A stretch of 64,000 bases of DNA, taken from NCBI RefSeq assembly GCF_000379665.1, contig NZ_KB903374.1, positions 62,001 to 126,000 on the forward strand, in the 5' to 3' direction. Source of the DNA: Butyricimonas synergistica DSM 23225 (GTDB taxonomy: Bacteria; Bacteroidota; Bacteroidia; Bacteroidales; Marinifilaceae). Shown here piece after piece: positions 8,993-18,242 of this stretch (positions are counted from its first letter, which is position 1; each line of letters begins with the position of its first letter). A program made the translations under genes and the position numbers. The notes below the pieces were generated by a model. The model made no database searches. It was not told the DNA's origin and was given only the letters and a program-made list of their open reading frames with translations.

Positions 8993-9922
8993 ATGGAAGA
9001 GGATGTAATATTGAATGTAAATCACTTGAGTCACCGCTATTCTGCCGCCTGGGCATTGCGGAACGTGAGTTTCGAGGTCCGCAAGCATGATATCTGCGGC
9101 TTGCTGGGACCGAACGGGGCGGGGAAGTCTACGGTGATGAATATCATTTGCGGCATCGTGCGGCAATCGGACGGGAAAGTGTCCATTGCCGGTATCGATG
9201 TGTTGAAACACCCGTTGGAGGCGAAAGCGCACATTGGTTTTTTGCCGCAAAATCCGCCGATATACCCGGATTTCACGGTGGAGGAGTATTTGCGGCATGC
9301 CGCCGAAATTCGCCGGGTGCCGGATCGGGAAATCCCGAAGGCAATGGATGAGGTGTTGGAGTTGTGCGGTATCACCCATTTCCGGAAACGGTTGTTGAGT
9401 AACCTCTCCGGGGGATACAAGCAGCGCGTGGGAATCGCCCAAGCGATTATCCATAAGCCCGATCTGGTAATTTTTGACGAGCCGACGAACGGGTTGGACC
9501 CGACCCAGGTGCTGGGAGTCCGCCGCCTGTTGCGGGAGATTGCCCAAAATTCCACGGTATTGATCTCAACGCACATCCTTTCGGAGGTGCAGGCGGTGTG
9601 CAATAAAATCGTGATGGTGAACCGGGGAAAAATCATTTTCAAGGGGAGCACGAGTGATTTTGACAACAGCATCGTACCGGACAGTATTTTCTTGAAAGTA
9701 CAGCCGGAACCGGCGATAGAAGAGGTGCAGGCGATCGTGGGAGTTACCGGCGTGGAAGCCTTGGGGGGCGGAAGTTTCCGGGTACGTTTCGGGGATGATA
9801 CCGAAGTGTTGGAGAATATAGTTGCAGCCGCTGCTTCCAAGGGATGGCATCTGGAGGAGATGGGTGTGGAGCGTAGCTCGATGGATGCCGTATTTGCAGC
9901 GTTAACCAAACAACAGCGTTAA
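8993..9922 (+). CDS. ABC transporter ATP-binding protein (GldA-like), first pair
   Basis: A 309-residue ABC ATPase that would power the permease encoded immediately downstream. Walker A reads GPNGAGKST near residue 40, the signature LSGGYKQR near 140, and Walker B LVIFDEPTNGLDP near 160. The H-loop is STHILSEV. The C-terminal 80 residues form the extra domain seen in GldA/NatA-type ATPases. The frame is open to a TTG at 8972, but the ATG at 8993 gives the normal N-terminus. The next gene starts 3 nt after the stop. The gene resembles the ATPase at 12268, which suggests a tandem duplication. Confidence 0.93.
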   Translation: MEEDVILNVNHLSHRYSAAWALRNVSFEVRKHDICGLLGPNGAGKSTVMNIICGIVRQSDGKVSIAGIDVLKHPLEAKAHIGFLPQNPPIYPDFTVEEYLRHAAEIRRVPDREIPKAMDEVLELCGITHFRKRLLSNLSGGYKQRVGIAQAIIHKPDLVIFDEPTNGLDPTQVLGVRRLLREIAQNSTVLISTHILSEVQAVCNKIVMVNRGKIIFKGSTSDFDNSIVPDSIFLKVQPEPAIEEVQAIVGVTGVEALGGGSFRVRFGDDTEVLENIVAAAASKGWHLEEMGVERSSMDAVFAALTKQQR

Positions 9923-9924
9923 TT

Positions 9925-12234
9925 ATGAGAATGATATTGAAAATAGCGAAAAAAGAGTGGATGCAACTCTTTTTTTCACCGATAGCCTGGTTGCTTTTGG
10001 TGGCTTTTATCGTGCAGACGAGTCTGATTTTTATCCACCGTTATATGAGCATGGTGGATGCCTCTGCCTATCAGGGCGGTAATATGGCGATGACTCATTA
10101 TATTTTTAGTAACGTGAACGTCTCCGCCATGCGGGCGGGAACCGGCGGGTTGTGGATCAATATCCAGGATTTCCTTTTCCTGTATATTCCTTTGTTGACC
10201 ATGGGAATTGTCAGCCGGGAGATTGCCAACGGGTCGATCAAGTTGATGTACAGTTCCCCTTTGCGTAATTCGCAGATCATCCTGGGGAAATTTTTGGCGT
10301 TGGTGGGCTATGCCGCCGTGATGATGACACCTTTGCTGTTTTACGTGTTGTTCTCGTATGCCACCATCGGGGTGTTTGATCTGCCTTGGGCATTGACGGG
10401 GCTGTTGGGGCTTTTCCTGTTGGCGTGTACTTATATGGCCATCGGTATTTTTGTCTCCTCGTTGACCCATCACCAGGCGATTGCCGCAGTAGGTACTTTT
10501 TTCCTGTTTACTTTTTTGAATATTGTAGGCGGAATGTGGCAACAATATGACTGGATGCGCGAATTTGCTTATTGGCTTTCCCTGAAGGGTCGGGTGACCA
10601 CTTTTATTCACGGGATGTTGTGCAGCGAGGATTTGATCTATTTCCCGTTGATTTGCGCCGCTTTCCTGGCGTTGACGGTGATTAGGTTGAATTCCGTGCG
10701 GCAGAAGTTGTCTGCCGGTTTGACGGCATGCCGTTATGCCGGTGTGGTGGTGTTGCTTTTTGTGGTAGGGGGCTTGTCCCGCGTGCCGCAACTGATGTGT
10801 TTCTGGGACACGACCGCCGACCAACATAATTCGCTGCTTCCCGAAAGCCAGGAGGTGATGAAGGCGATCGATGAGGAGGTGACCATTACCTCGTATGTCA
10901 ATATTTTGGATTACATTTATAATAACGACTTGGCTTATCCCGGTTTCATCATGCGTAACCAAAAAGAGTTTGAAGGATATATCCGGTTCAAGCCCGACAT
11001 GAAGGTGAAGACGGTTTATTATTACGCGATGGATACACCGGACTTTAATCTCCGGTTTGCCAGTGATTTCCCGGAGGCATCGGAGAAAGAGCTTGCCTTG
11101 AAATTCTGCCAGAAGAACGGGATTGATCCTGGAATTTTGAAGTCGAAAGAGGATTTGGACCCGAGTGTGGGCTTGAAGGAGGCGGGGTATCCCACGGTCC
11201 GCGTGTTCCGGACGGAAAGCGGGAAACAGGCTTTTTACACGAATATGTTTAAAATATTTAATTACGAAGAACCCGAGGTGATTGCGGCTTTCAAACGTCT
11301 GGTGAAAGATGCCCCGCAGATCGGTTTTGTCCGGGGACACGGGGAGAGACGCCTGGACAGCAAGGAACCGTTGGAGTACCAGACCGTGTTGAACGGGAAG
11401 CGGGAAAAACGGGCTTTGTGCAATAACGGGTTTGACATCCGGGAGATTACCTTGGAACAATCCATCCCGTCGGATATCTCTATCGTGATGTTGGCGGATC
11501 CCCGGAAAGAGATTCCGGCAGCGCATGAAAAAGTGTTGGAGGAGTATATTGCCCGCGGGGGAAATCTGATCCTGTTGGGAGAACCTCGCCGCCGCGATAT
11601 TTTTAACCCGGTGCTTCGCCGGTTGTTAGGAGTTGAGTTGACACCGCAGGTGGTGTTTGCGGGAGATGTGGCGACCCCTCAAAATAGATTGAAGGTACGT
11701 TTTGATAAGGAAAATGTCAAGGCATTAAACATGAAGAGGCTGGTGCTGAGTGAACAGATGTTGCTTCATGCCGCGGGAGGGGTCGACGTGGTGGAAGAGC
11801 GGGGCTTCCAAACGTACGTGTTGACCCACACGAATCCGGAGGTGAGCCATTGGACGGAATTGGAAACCACGGATCTGTCGGATGAAAAGGCGGAATACCA
11901 TCCCGCGGCGGGAGAGGAAGAGCGTGTGTTCAACACGATGGTGGCTTTGAGCCGGGAGGTGAACGGCAAGCAACAGAAGATCCTCGTGGCGGGAGATACC
12001 GACTTGTTTGACAATGAAAACCAGGCGTCCGGTTGCCACGTGATGCACGGTATTGCCAGTTGGATGACCGACGGGGAGTTTCCTTTGTTCATGGTCCGTC
12101 CGCTTGGCCAGCGAACGAAAGTAAACCTGACCCCGGACCAGTTCGGAGTGATTCAATGGGTGTTCTCGACCGTGTTGCCCTTGTTGTTGCTGATCGGGGG
12201 ATGCTTCCTGTGGTTCAGGAGGAGGGCGAGATAA
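9925..12234 (+). CDS. ABC-2 permease fused to GldG-like auxiliary domain, first pair
   Basis: The 769-residue membrane protein joins a GldF-like ABC-2 permease to a GldG-like extracytoplasmic domain. The N-terminal 260 residues hold about six transmembrane segments (IVSREIANGSIKLMYSSPLRNSQI is the typical ABC-2 loop). From about 290 to 740 lies the soluble ABC-transporter-auxiliary/GldG region, with GFVRGHGERRLDS and EYIARGGNLILLGEP. A final helix and RRRAR end the chain. In gliding bacteria GldF and GldG are separate; the fused form is common in other Bacteroidetes. The exported or moved substrate is unknown. Confidence 0.88.
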   Translation: MRMILKIAKKEWMQLFFSPIAWLLLVAFIVQTSLIFIHRYMSMVDASAYQGGNMAMTHYIFSNVNVSAMRAGTGGLWINIQDFLFLYIPLLTMGIVSREIANGSIKLMYSSPLRNSQIILGKFLALVGYAAVMMTPLLFYVLFSYATIGVFDLPWALTGLLGLFLLACTYMAIGIFVSSLTHHQAIAAVGTFFLFTFLNIVGGMWQQYDWMREFAYWLSLKGRVTTFIHGMLCSEDLIYFPLICAAFLALTVIRLNSVRQKLSAGLTACRYAGVVVLLFVVGGLSRVPQLMCFWDTTADQHNSLLPESQEVMKAIDEEVTITSYVNILDYIYNNDLAYPGFIMRNQKEFEGYIRFKPDMKVKTVYYYAMDTPDFNLRFASDFPEASEKELALKFCQKNGIDPGILKSKEDLDPSVGLKEAGYPTVRVFRTESGKQAFYTNMFKIFNYEEPEVIAAFKRLVKDAPQIGFVRGHGERRLDSKEPLEYQTVLNGKREKRALCNNGFDIREITLEQSIPSDISIVMLADPRKEIPAAHEKVLEEYIARGGNLILLGEPRRRDIFNPVLRRLLGVELTPQVVFAGDVATPQNRLKVRFDKENVKALNMKRLVLSEQMLLHAAGGVDVVEERGFQTYVLTHTNPEVSHWTELETTDLSDEKAEYHPAAGEEERVFNTMVALSREVNGKQQKILVAGDTDLFDNENQASGCHVMHGIASWMTDGEFPLFMVRPLGQRTKVNLTPDQFGVIQWVFSTVLPLLLLIGGCFLWFRRRAR

Positions 12235-12267
12235 AAAATGTCGGTCAATGAAATTTAAAAGAGAGTT

Positions 12268-13200
12268 ATGGGAGCTATCATAAAAGTAGAGCATTTGTCG
12301 CACCGTTACAGTGTGCAATGGGCGATAAAGGATATTAATATCGAGATTCCCCGGAAAGGCATTTACGGGCTGTTGGGTTCGAACGGGGCGGGAAAGTCGA
12401 CGTTGATGAACAGTATTTGCGGGATCATCAAACCCACGGAGGGGAAGATATACATCGATTCGGTGGAAGTCGGGGAGAACCCGATCCTGGCGAAATCGAA
12501 GATCGGTTTTTTGCCGCAACAGCCACCCGTGTACGGGGATTTGAACGTGTACGAGTATTTGTATTATGCCGCAGAATTACGGGGCATGGAGACGCGGGAT
12601 ATACCTGCCGCGATTGAGCGGGTGTTGGAGTTGTGCCAGATTGCCCACTTCCGGAAACGGTTGATCCGCAACCTTTCGGGCGGGTACCAGCAACGCGTGG
12701 GGATTGCCCAGGCGATCATCCATCAGCCGAGCATCGTGATCTTCGATGAACCGACGAACGGATTGGACCCGAATCAGGTGGCGGACATCCGTTCCCTGAT
12801 CCGCTTGATCGCGAAAGAGCACACGGTGATTTTTTCCTCTCACATCCTGCAGGAGGTGCGGGCGTTGTGTGAGCACATTTATATGATCGAACAGGGAGAG
12901 GTGGCTTTTGACGGGTCGATCGAGGAGTTTGACAGTTTGGCGAGCCCGGATTCTATTTTCGTGACCTTGCGGGATGCTCCGGCATTATCGTCGATCGAGT
13001 TGATTGACGGGGTGATGGGTGTCGAGGAGTTGGGGGACGATAATTTCCGGATCCGTTTCTCGGATGCCCGCTTGGCGATGGACGGTCTCGTGCGAGCCAG
13101 TACGGAAAACCGTTGGCGGATGACGGAAATCCGCCTGGAAAAGAAGAGCCTTGAAACCATTTTCGCGGAATTGGTGCAACGGGCGAAAGAACGTCAATAA
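12268..13200 (+). CDS. ABC transporter ATP-binding protein (GldA-like), second pair
   Basis: A 310-residue ABC ATPase with Walker A GSNGAGKST near residue 38, signature LSGGYQQR near 137, Walker B IVIFDEPTNGLDP near 155, and H-loop SSHILQEV. It is aligned end to end with the ATPase at 8993 (same LSHRYS start, same LCxIxHFRKRL block), so the two ATPase/permease pairs are paralogues. It is followed after 18 nt by its own permease. The two ATPases could form a heterodimer or serve separate permeases; the sequence does not decide. Confidence 0.93.
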   Translation: MGAIIKVEHLSHRYSVQWAIKDINIEIPRKGIYGLLGSNGAGKSTLMNSICGIIKPTEGKIYIDSVEVGENPILAKSKIGFLPQQPPVYGDLNVYEYLYYAAELRGMETRDIPAAIERVLELCQIAHFRKRLIRNLSGGYQQRVGIAQAIIHQPSIVIFDEPTNGLDPNQVADIRSLIRLIAKEHTVIFSSHILQEVRALCEHIYMIEQGEVAFDGSIEEFDSLASPDSIFVTLRDAPALSSIELIDGVMGVEELGDDNFRIRFSDARLAMDGLVRASTENRWRMTEIRLEKKSLETIFAELVQRAKERQ

Positions 13201-13218
13201 TGGATTAAAATCGATGTT

Positions 13219-15564
13219 ATGAGAAATATATATAGAATAGCGAAAACCGAGTTGCGGATGTTGTTTTGTTCGCCGATCGTGTGGGTATTGTTGCTGGTTT
13301 TTGTGATGCAGGCATCCGGCATTTTTTCCGGGCTGTGCTGGCGGATTGCCCATAACAATGAATGGGGGGACGGGTACTTTTCACCCGGTTCCTTCGGATT
13401 TATCATGGGGATGTGGATGAGTACTTGCGGATCCCTTCATTTTTACATTCCGTTGCTGACCATGGGATTGATCAGCCGGGAGTTGAGCACGGGTTCGATT
13501 AAGTTGCTTTATTCTTCCCCTATCAGTAACGCGCAGATTGTTTTGGGTAAATTCTTCTCGACGGTCATGTTTGCCGTGGTCCTTTGCGTGATCCTCTTGT
13601 TGTACGTGTTTGTCGCGGGCAACATTATCGAGGCTTTCCAGTGGCAGGCCACATTTGTAGGGTTGTTGGGAATTTTCCTGTTGGCTTGTACCTATATATC
13701 CATCGGCTTGTTCGTGTCGAGCCTGACCTCCTACCAGTTTGTGGCGGCTTTGGGAACCTACCTGCTGTTGGCTTTGTTGTCTGCTATTGGAGGCTGGTGG
13801 CAAGAGTATGACGTGGTGCGGGATATTACCTATTGGCTTTCCATCAGCGGCCGGGCGTACACGTTTGTGGCGGGTATGATTTGCAGCGAGGATTTGATCT
13901 ATTTCCCCGCGGTGACGGTGATGTTCCTGTTACTGACGATTATCCGCTTGAATTCCAAGCGCCAGACCATATCGTCGTTGAAAGTGTTCAGCCAATATGC
14001 CGGCGTGGTGGTCGGGATCAGTTTGATTGCCTACTTCTCTTCCCGCCCGATGCTCATGGCGTATTATGACGCCACGACCCGGAAAGACAATACCTTGACG
14101 CAACAGAGCCAGGATGTGGTGAAGAAATTGGACGGAGAGTTGAAAATCACGGGTTATGCCAATCTTTTCAATAATCGTTACCGCGACGTGGCCTTTCCGT
14201 TTTTCGTGCAGCAAAACCGGGAGACATTCCGTTTGTACGAACGTTTCAAACCGGACATGAAATTGAAAATGGTGTATTACTATGACAGTATCACGGTGGA
14301 AGACCGGGTGGGAGCCGCTGTTTCATTTGATGAAATCTGCAGGACGATGCCTGATAAGACTATGCGGGAACGTGCAGAACAGAGGGCTAAACAGTATAGA
14401 GTGCCATTTCGCATATTTAAGAGTCCGGAAGAGTTGAAAGCGCGGGGCGTGGATTTGAAGGGGGAACGCACGACCAACTGGTTGTTGGAGTGGAAAGACC
14501 GGAAAGTGTGGTTGAGAAGTTACCCGGGAGAGGTCAATCACACGTTGCCCTTGGAGCGGGAGATCAGTGCGGCACTGAAAGGGTTGGTGACGAAATTGCA
14601 TAAGGTGGCTATTGCCACGGGGCATGGGATGCGGCAATTCTCCACGACTGCCCCGGGAAGTTATCACGATATTGCCATTGAAAAAGATAAACGTAATTCC
14701 CTTATTAACCAAGGGTTTGATCCCGAGGAAATCGACTTGAACAAGCGGGTGGCGGATGATGTGGATATCTTGATCGTGGCGGACATGCAAGAACCGCTCA
14801 CGGAGACGGAGTATGTTTTTTTGAAGGAGTATGTGGACCGGGGAGGTAACTTGATCATTCTCGGGGAGCAAAAACGGCGTGCGATTATGAACCCGTTGCT
14901 GGAAGATTTGCTTGGGGTGCGTCTTTTGGATGGTATTTTAGTGCAATACCGTTTGCCGGGACTCCGTCCGGATGTATTCATTTCGCGTGCCCGTCCGGTG
15001 GCGGCATCGCTCTCTTACCTGTTGGATGACCTGACGTTGTCGATGCCTTCCGCTTCGGGATTGGAGCAGACTGCGGATAAAGGTTTCACGTACACTCCTT
15101 TGTTCTGTTCCGATACAATCGTTCCGGAGTTGAATAACAAGCAGCGGGAAGACCGTTCGTATGCCACTTGGAACGAGATGGAGTCGGTGGATATCGATGC
15201 GGGAAGACTGGTTTGCAACCCGGCGGCAGGAGAGGTCGCCAAAGAGTATTGCACGGTTGCCGCCTTGAGCCGGAACGTGGGCGACAAGGAGCAACGGATT
15301 ATCGTTTGCGGAGATGCCGATTGTTTAGGAAACGAGGAAGTCACCTCCATGAGAGGCGGTAACTATTTCTTCGGGTTGGCTGCCTTGCATTATCTCACGA
15401 ATCACGAGATGCCTTTTGATGTGCGCCGCCCGGAAGCGAAGGATGTCCGTTGCCATTTGACGATGAAACAGTACGCTTGGATCAGCAGAATTTTCACGAA
15501 ATTCCTGCCGTTGTTATTGCTTGGGCTTGCCGTGACCATTTGGTTGCGCCGGCGTTCCCATTAA
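13219..15564 (+). CDS. ABC-2 permease fused to GldG-like auxiliary domain, second pair
   Basis: The 781-residue paralogue of the protein at 9925 has the same order: an N-terminal ABC-2 permease with about six helices (GLISRELSTGSIKLLYSSPISNAQI), a long extracytoplasmic GldG-like region with IATGHGMRQFS and EYVDRGGNLIILGEQKRRAIMNPLL, and a C-terminal helix ending in RRRSH. It starts 19 nt after its ATPase. Together the four genes would build one or two exporters whose large outer domain probably engages a substrate or a partner in the periplasm. Confidence 0.88.
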   Translation: MRNIYRIAKTELRMLFCSPIVWVLLLVFVMQASGIFSGLCWRIAHNNEWGDGYFSPGSFGFIMGMWMSTCGSLHFYIPLLTMGLISRELSTGSIKLLYSSPISNAQIVLGKFFSTVMFAVVLCVILLLYVFVAGNIIEAFQWQATFVGLLGIFLLACTYISIGLFVSSLTSYQFVAALGTYLLLALLSAIGGWWQEYDVVRDITYWLSISGRAYTFVAGMICSEDLIYFPAVTVMFLLLTIIRLNSKRQTISSLKVFSQYAGVVVGISLIAYFSSRPMLMAYYDATTRKDNTLTQQSQDVVKKLDGELKITGYANLFNNRYRDVAFPFFVQQNRETFRLYERFKPDMKLKMVYYYDSITVEDRVGAAVSFDEICRTMPDKTMRERAEQRAKQYRVPFRIFKSPEELKARGVDLKGERTTNWLLEWKDRKVWLRSYPGEVNHTLPLEREISAALKGLVTKLHKVAIATGHGMRQFSTTAPGSYHDIAIEKDKRNSLINQGFDPEEIDLNKRVADDVDILIVADMQEPLTETEYVFLKEYVDRGGNLIILGEQKRRAIMNPLLEDLLGVRLLDGILVQYRLPGLRPDVFISRARPVAASLSYLLDDLTLSMPSASGLEQTADKGFTYTPLFCSDTIVPELNNKQREDRSYATWNEMESVDIDAGRLVCNPAAGEVAKEYCTVAALSRNVGDKEQRIIVCGDADCLGNEEVTSMRGGNYFFGLAALHYLTNHEMPFDVRRPEAKDVRCHLTMKQYAWISRIFTKFLPLLLLGLAVTIWLRRRSH

Positions 15565-15583
15565 TTATTTAAAAGATGAGATT

Positions 15584-16921
15584 ATGAGTTTTAGAACAGA
15601 TAAACAGACCTTGGAAGACTTGATGCTATTCGGGCGTTCCAACAGCCGTTCGGTTTTCGAGATTTTTAACCACACGCATTCGCGGGGGGCGATGCGGGTG
15701 ATGGGCGATATGTTCCGGAACCCCTTGTCCGATGACCGGGCGATTCGCCGCCGGGTGGAGAACATCTCCTTCTTCACTTCGCATACGATCGATTTCCCGT
15801 TCACGGGGGAGATGTTCGATGCCTTGGAGTTTTACTTGAATAACGTGGATCGGCGGACGCAATTGTCTAAAGACCAGAATAACATGTCGCAGAAGTTGAG
15901 AAATATCCTGCGGGGCGACGTGGAGTTTGCCTGGATACATAACGGGATTATCGCTTCCTTGAATTTGTTGAATCACCTGGACGCTTTTTTGGGCGAGTTG
16001 CGGAAGCATCATTACCCGGATGCCGATAACCGGTGCGAGGAGTTGGCGAAACTGTTGGCTTTCGAGGAGTGGAAATGGTATAAGGAGTATAAGGGGAAAA
16101 AGAAATTGACGCAGGATCAATCCATCGAGTTGGATCGGGCATTCCGTTTCCAGTACCGGGATAAGTTGTCGCGCATGTTGGAGCATATCTTCTTTATTGA
16201 CGTGTACATGAGTGTCGCTTCCGTGGCGGTGGAGCGCAAGTACGTGTTCCCGGAGGCGTGTCCGGCGGAGGATATTTGCTTGAAATTGAAGGGGGTGTAT
16301 CACCCTCTTCTGGACAAACCCGTGGGGAATGACTTGGAGATGGACAAGGAGACGAACGTCATCTTCCTGACGGGGGCGAACATGGCGGGGAAATCGACCA
16401 TGATGAAGACGCTCTCGATTGCCTTGTTCCTGGCACACATGGGATTCCCCGTGCCCGCGCAGTACATGAAATTCTCGGTACGCAACGGGATGTTTACCAC
16501 CATTAACTTGCCGGATAACCTGAACCGGGGATACAGCCACTTCTACACGGAGGTGATGCGCGTGAAAAAAGTGGGGGAAAACCTGCATAATACCGGGCGG
16601 TTGATCGTGCTTTTCGACGAGCTTTTCCGGGGTACGAACGTGAAGGACGCGTACGATGCCACGCTTGCCGTGGTGCAGGCTTTTGCCAAGAACCGGGATT
16701 CTCTGTTCATTATATCCACTCATATCACGGAGGTGGGCGAGGCGCTGAAAGGCGTTTGCAAGAATATACGCTACCTGTATATGCCGACCCGGATGGAAAA
16801 CATGAAGCCCGTGTATCCTTATAAATTGACGGAAGGGATCACCACCGACCGACACGGTTTGGTGATCGTGAATAATGAGCATATTGTAGAAATTATAAAA
16901 GGAGAGTATCATGATTTTTGA
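15584..16921 (+). CDS. MutS-like ATPase without mismatch-recognition domain, copy 1
   Basis: The 445-residue protein starts directly in the MutS core (TLEDLMLFGRSNSRSVFEIF, then NPLSDDRAIRRRVENISFF), continues through lever helices, and has the MutS ATPase at about 230-430. Walker A is GANMAGKST at 264-272; Walker B is VLFDELFRGTNVKDAYDA; the H-loop is STHITEVGEAL. The N-terminal mismatch-reading domain with its Phe-x-Glu motif is absent, so this is not the general repair MutS. The next MutS-like gene overlaps its end by 11 nt, and both have Walker A at the same residue number, which suggests a heterodimer. The role is unknown; the neighbours are exporters. Confidence 0.85.
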   Translation: MSFRTDKQTLEDLMLFGRSNSRSVFEIFNHTHSRGAMRVMGDMFRNPLSDDRAIRRRVENISFFTSHTIDFPFTGEMFDALEFYLNNVDRRTQLSKDQNNMSQKLRNILRGDVEFAWIHNGIIASLNLLNHLDAFLGELRKHHYPDADNRCEELAKLLAFEEWKWYKEYKGKKKLTQDQSIELDRAFRFQYRDKLSRMLEHIFFIDVYMSVASVAVERKYVFPEACPAEDICLKLKGVYHPLLDKPVGNDLEMDKETNVIFLTGANMAGKSTMMKTLSIALFLAHMGFPVPAQYMKFSVRNGMFTTINLPDNLNRGYSHFYTEVMRVKKVGENLHNTGRLIVLFDELFRGTNVKDAYDATLAVVQAFAKNRDSLFIISTHITEVGEALKGVCKNIRYLYMPTRMENMKPVYPYKLTEGITTDRHGLVIVNNEHIVEIIKGEYHDF

Positions 16922-18242
16922 AACAGACCAACAGACGTTGAATGACCTGAATATTTTAGGAAAATATAAAGCGAATTCCATTTATTCCTTGTTTTGTCAA
17001 ACCGTAACGGAAGGGGGAGAGGTGTTGTTGGAACAAATGTTCATGAACCCCTTGACCGATGCGGCTAAGATAGAGGAGCGGGTAGCCGAATTCCGTTGGT
17101 TCGAGCAGTACGGGAAAGAGTTCCCGTTGGACTCGGAGGCGAGCGGAGAGGTGGAACACTACCTGATGACGAGCGGATTCAAGATGTTGCCCAAAATCTA
17201 TGAAGCCTGTAAGTTCCGGATGCTGGAATTGATCGGTAACGATCCGGCGTTGGAGTTGTGGCGGGAACAGGTGACCCAGGTCATTCGTTATTTGCGGCAG
17301 GTGAAAGAGTACGTGAACGGTTTGCATCCTTCCGTGGAAGCTAGTCCGTTGAAAGCGCAACTTCAAGAGGTGCGGCGTACACTGAACGGGGAGAATATGA
17401 GCGAATTGTTCCGCTACGGGGAGAAAAAGAAAATGTCGCTGAAACAATTGGTCCGTAGTGACCGGATCCTGTTGTTTCTCGAACGCGGCGCTTTGCAGAA
17501 TGTGCTGGAATTCGTCCACCGGGTGGACGTGGGAACCGTCGTGGGGAGAGTGGCTCGCGAGAGGCATTTCTGTTTTGCAGAGACAACCGGCAAAAACGAT
17601 ATCAATATCCAGATCGAGGGATTGTCGCACCCGTGCCTGACCAAGGCGGTATCCAATAACATGGAGATTACGCCGGAGCGGAATCTCTTCTTCCTGACGG
17701 GAGCGAATATGGCGGGGAAATCGACCTTGATGAAGTCCTTCGGCATCGCCGTCTACATGGCGCACATGGGATTCCCGGTGTCGGCAAAACGTATGCTGTT
17801 CCAGGTGCAACAGGGGATGTACACCTCCATTAACGTGTCGGATAATCTGAGCATGGGATACAGCCATTTCTATGCCGAGGTGCTTCGGGTGAAGAAAGTG
17901 GCGATCGAGGTGAGCCGTAACAAACGGTTGGTGGTGATTTTCGATGAGCTTTTCAAGGGAACGAACGTGAAGGACGCGTACGATGCCACGCTGTTGGTTG
18001 CCGACGCCCTTGCCGAACGGCAGAATTGCTCGTTGCTCATATCCACCCATATCATCGAGGTTGCCGAGGAGTTGAAGAAAAAGCGCGACAACATCAATTA
18101 CGAGTACTTGCCCACTGTGATGAAGGGAAGCGTGCCGACCTACACGTACAAGTTGGAACCGGGCGTGACCCGCGATAAGCACGGTATGATCATCCTGCAA
18201 AACGAACGGGTGATTGAAACCATCTTAGGAGAAAACAAATGA
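16911..18242 (+). CDS. MutS-like ATPase without mismatch-recognition domain, copy 2
   Basis: The 443-residue paralogue of the preceding gene starts with TLNDLNILGKYKANSIYSLF. Walker A is GANMAGKST at 264-272, Walker B VIFDELFKGTNVKDAYDA, and the H-loop STHIIEVAEEL. It also lacks mismatch-recognition domain I. Translation is probably coupled to both neighbours: it overlaps the upstream gene by 11 nt and shares an ATGA with the downstream thioredoxin gene. The pair may bind DNA or RNA structures as a clamp, as other MutS homologues do, but no substrate can be read from the sequence. Confidence 0.85.
   Translation: MIFETDQQTLNDLNILGKYKANSIYSLFCQTVTEGGEVLLEQMFMNPLTDAAKIEERVAEFRWFEQYGKEFPLDSEASGEVEHYLMTSGFKMLPKIYEACKFRMLELIGNDPALELWREQVTQVIRYLRQVKEYVNGLHPSVEASPLKAQLQEVRRTLNGENMSELFRYGEKKKMSLKQLVRSDRILLFLERGALQNVLEFVHRVDVGTVVGRVARERHFCFAETTGKNDINIQIEGLSHPCLTKAVSNNMEITPERNLFFLTGANMAGKSTLMKSFGIAVYMAHMGFPVSAKRMLFQVQQGMYTSINVSDNLSMGYSHFYAEVLRVKKVAIEVSRNKRLVVIFDELFKGTNVKDAYDATLLVADALAERQNCSLLISTHIIEVAEELKKKRDNINYEYLPTVMKGSVPTYTYKLEPGVTRDKHGMIILQNERVIETILGENK

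Noticed and set aside
9976-11526. A 516-codon open frame on the minus strand inside the first permease gene
   Set aside because: It is antisense to an intact GldFG-type permease. The predicted protein is His/Gln/Arg-rich with no domain, as expected for a shadow of a G/C-rich gene.
15626-18200. Two minus-strand open frames above 400 codons across the MutS-like genes
   Set aside because: Both plus-strand frames have complete Walker and lever motifs. The antisense frames have none and no plausible start context.
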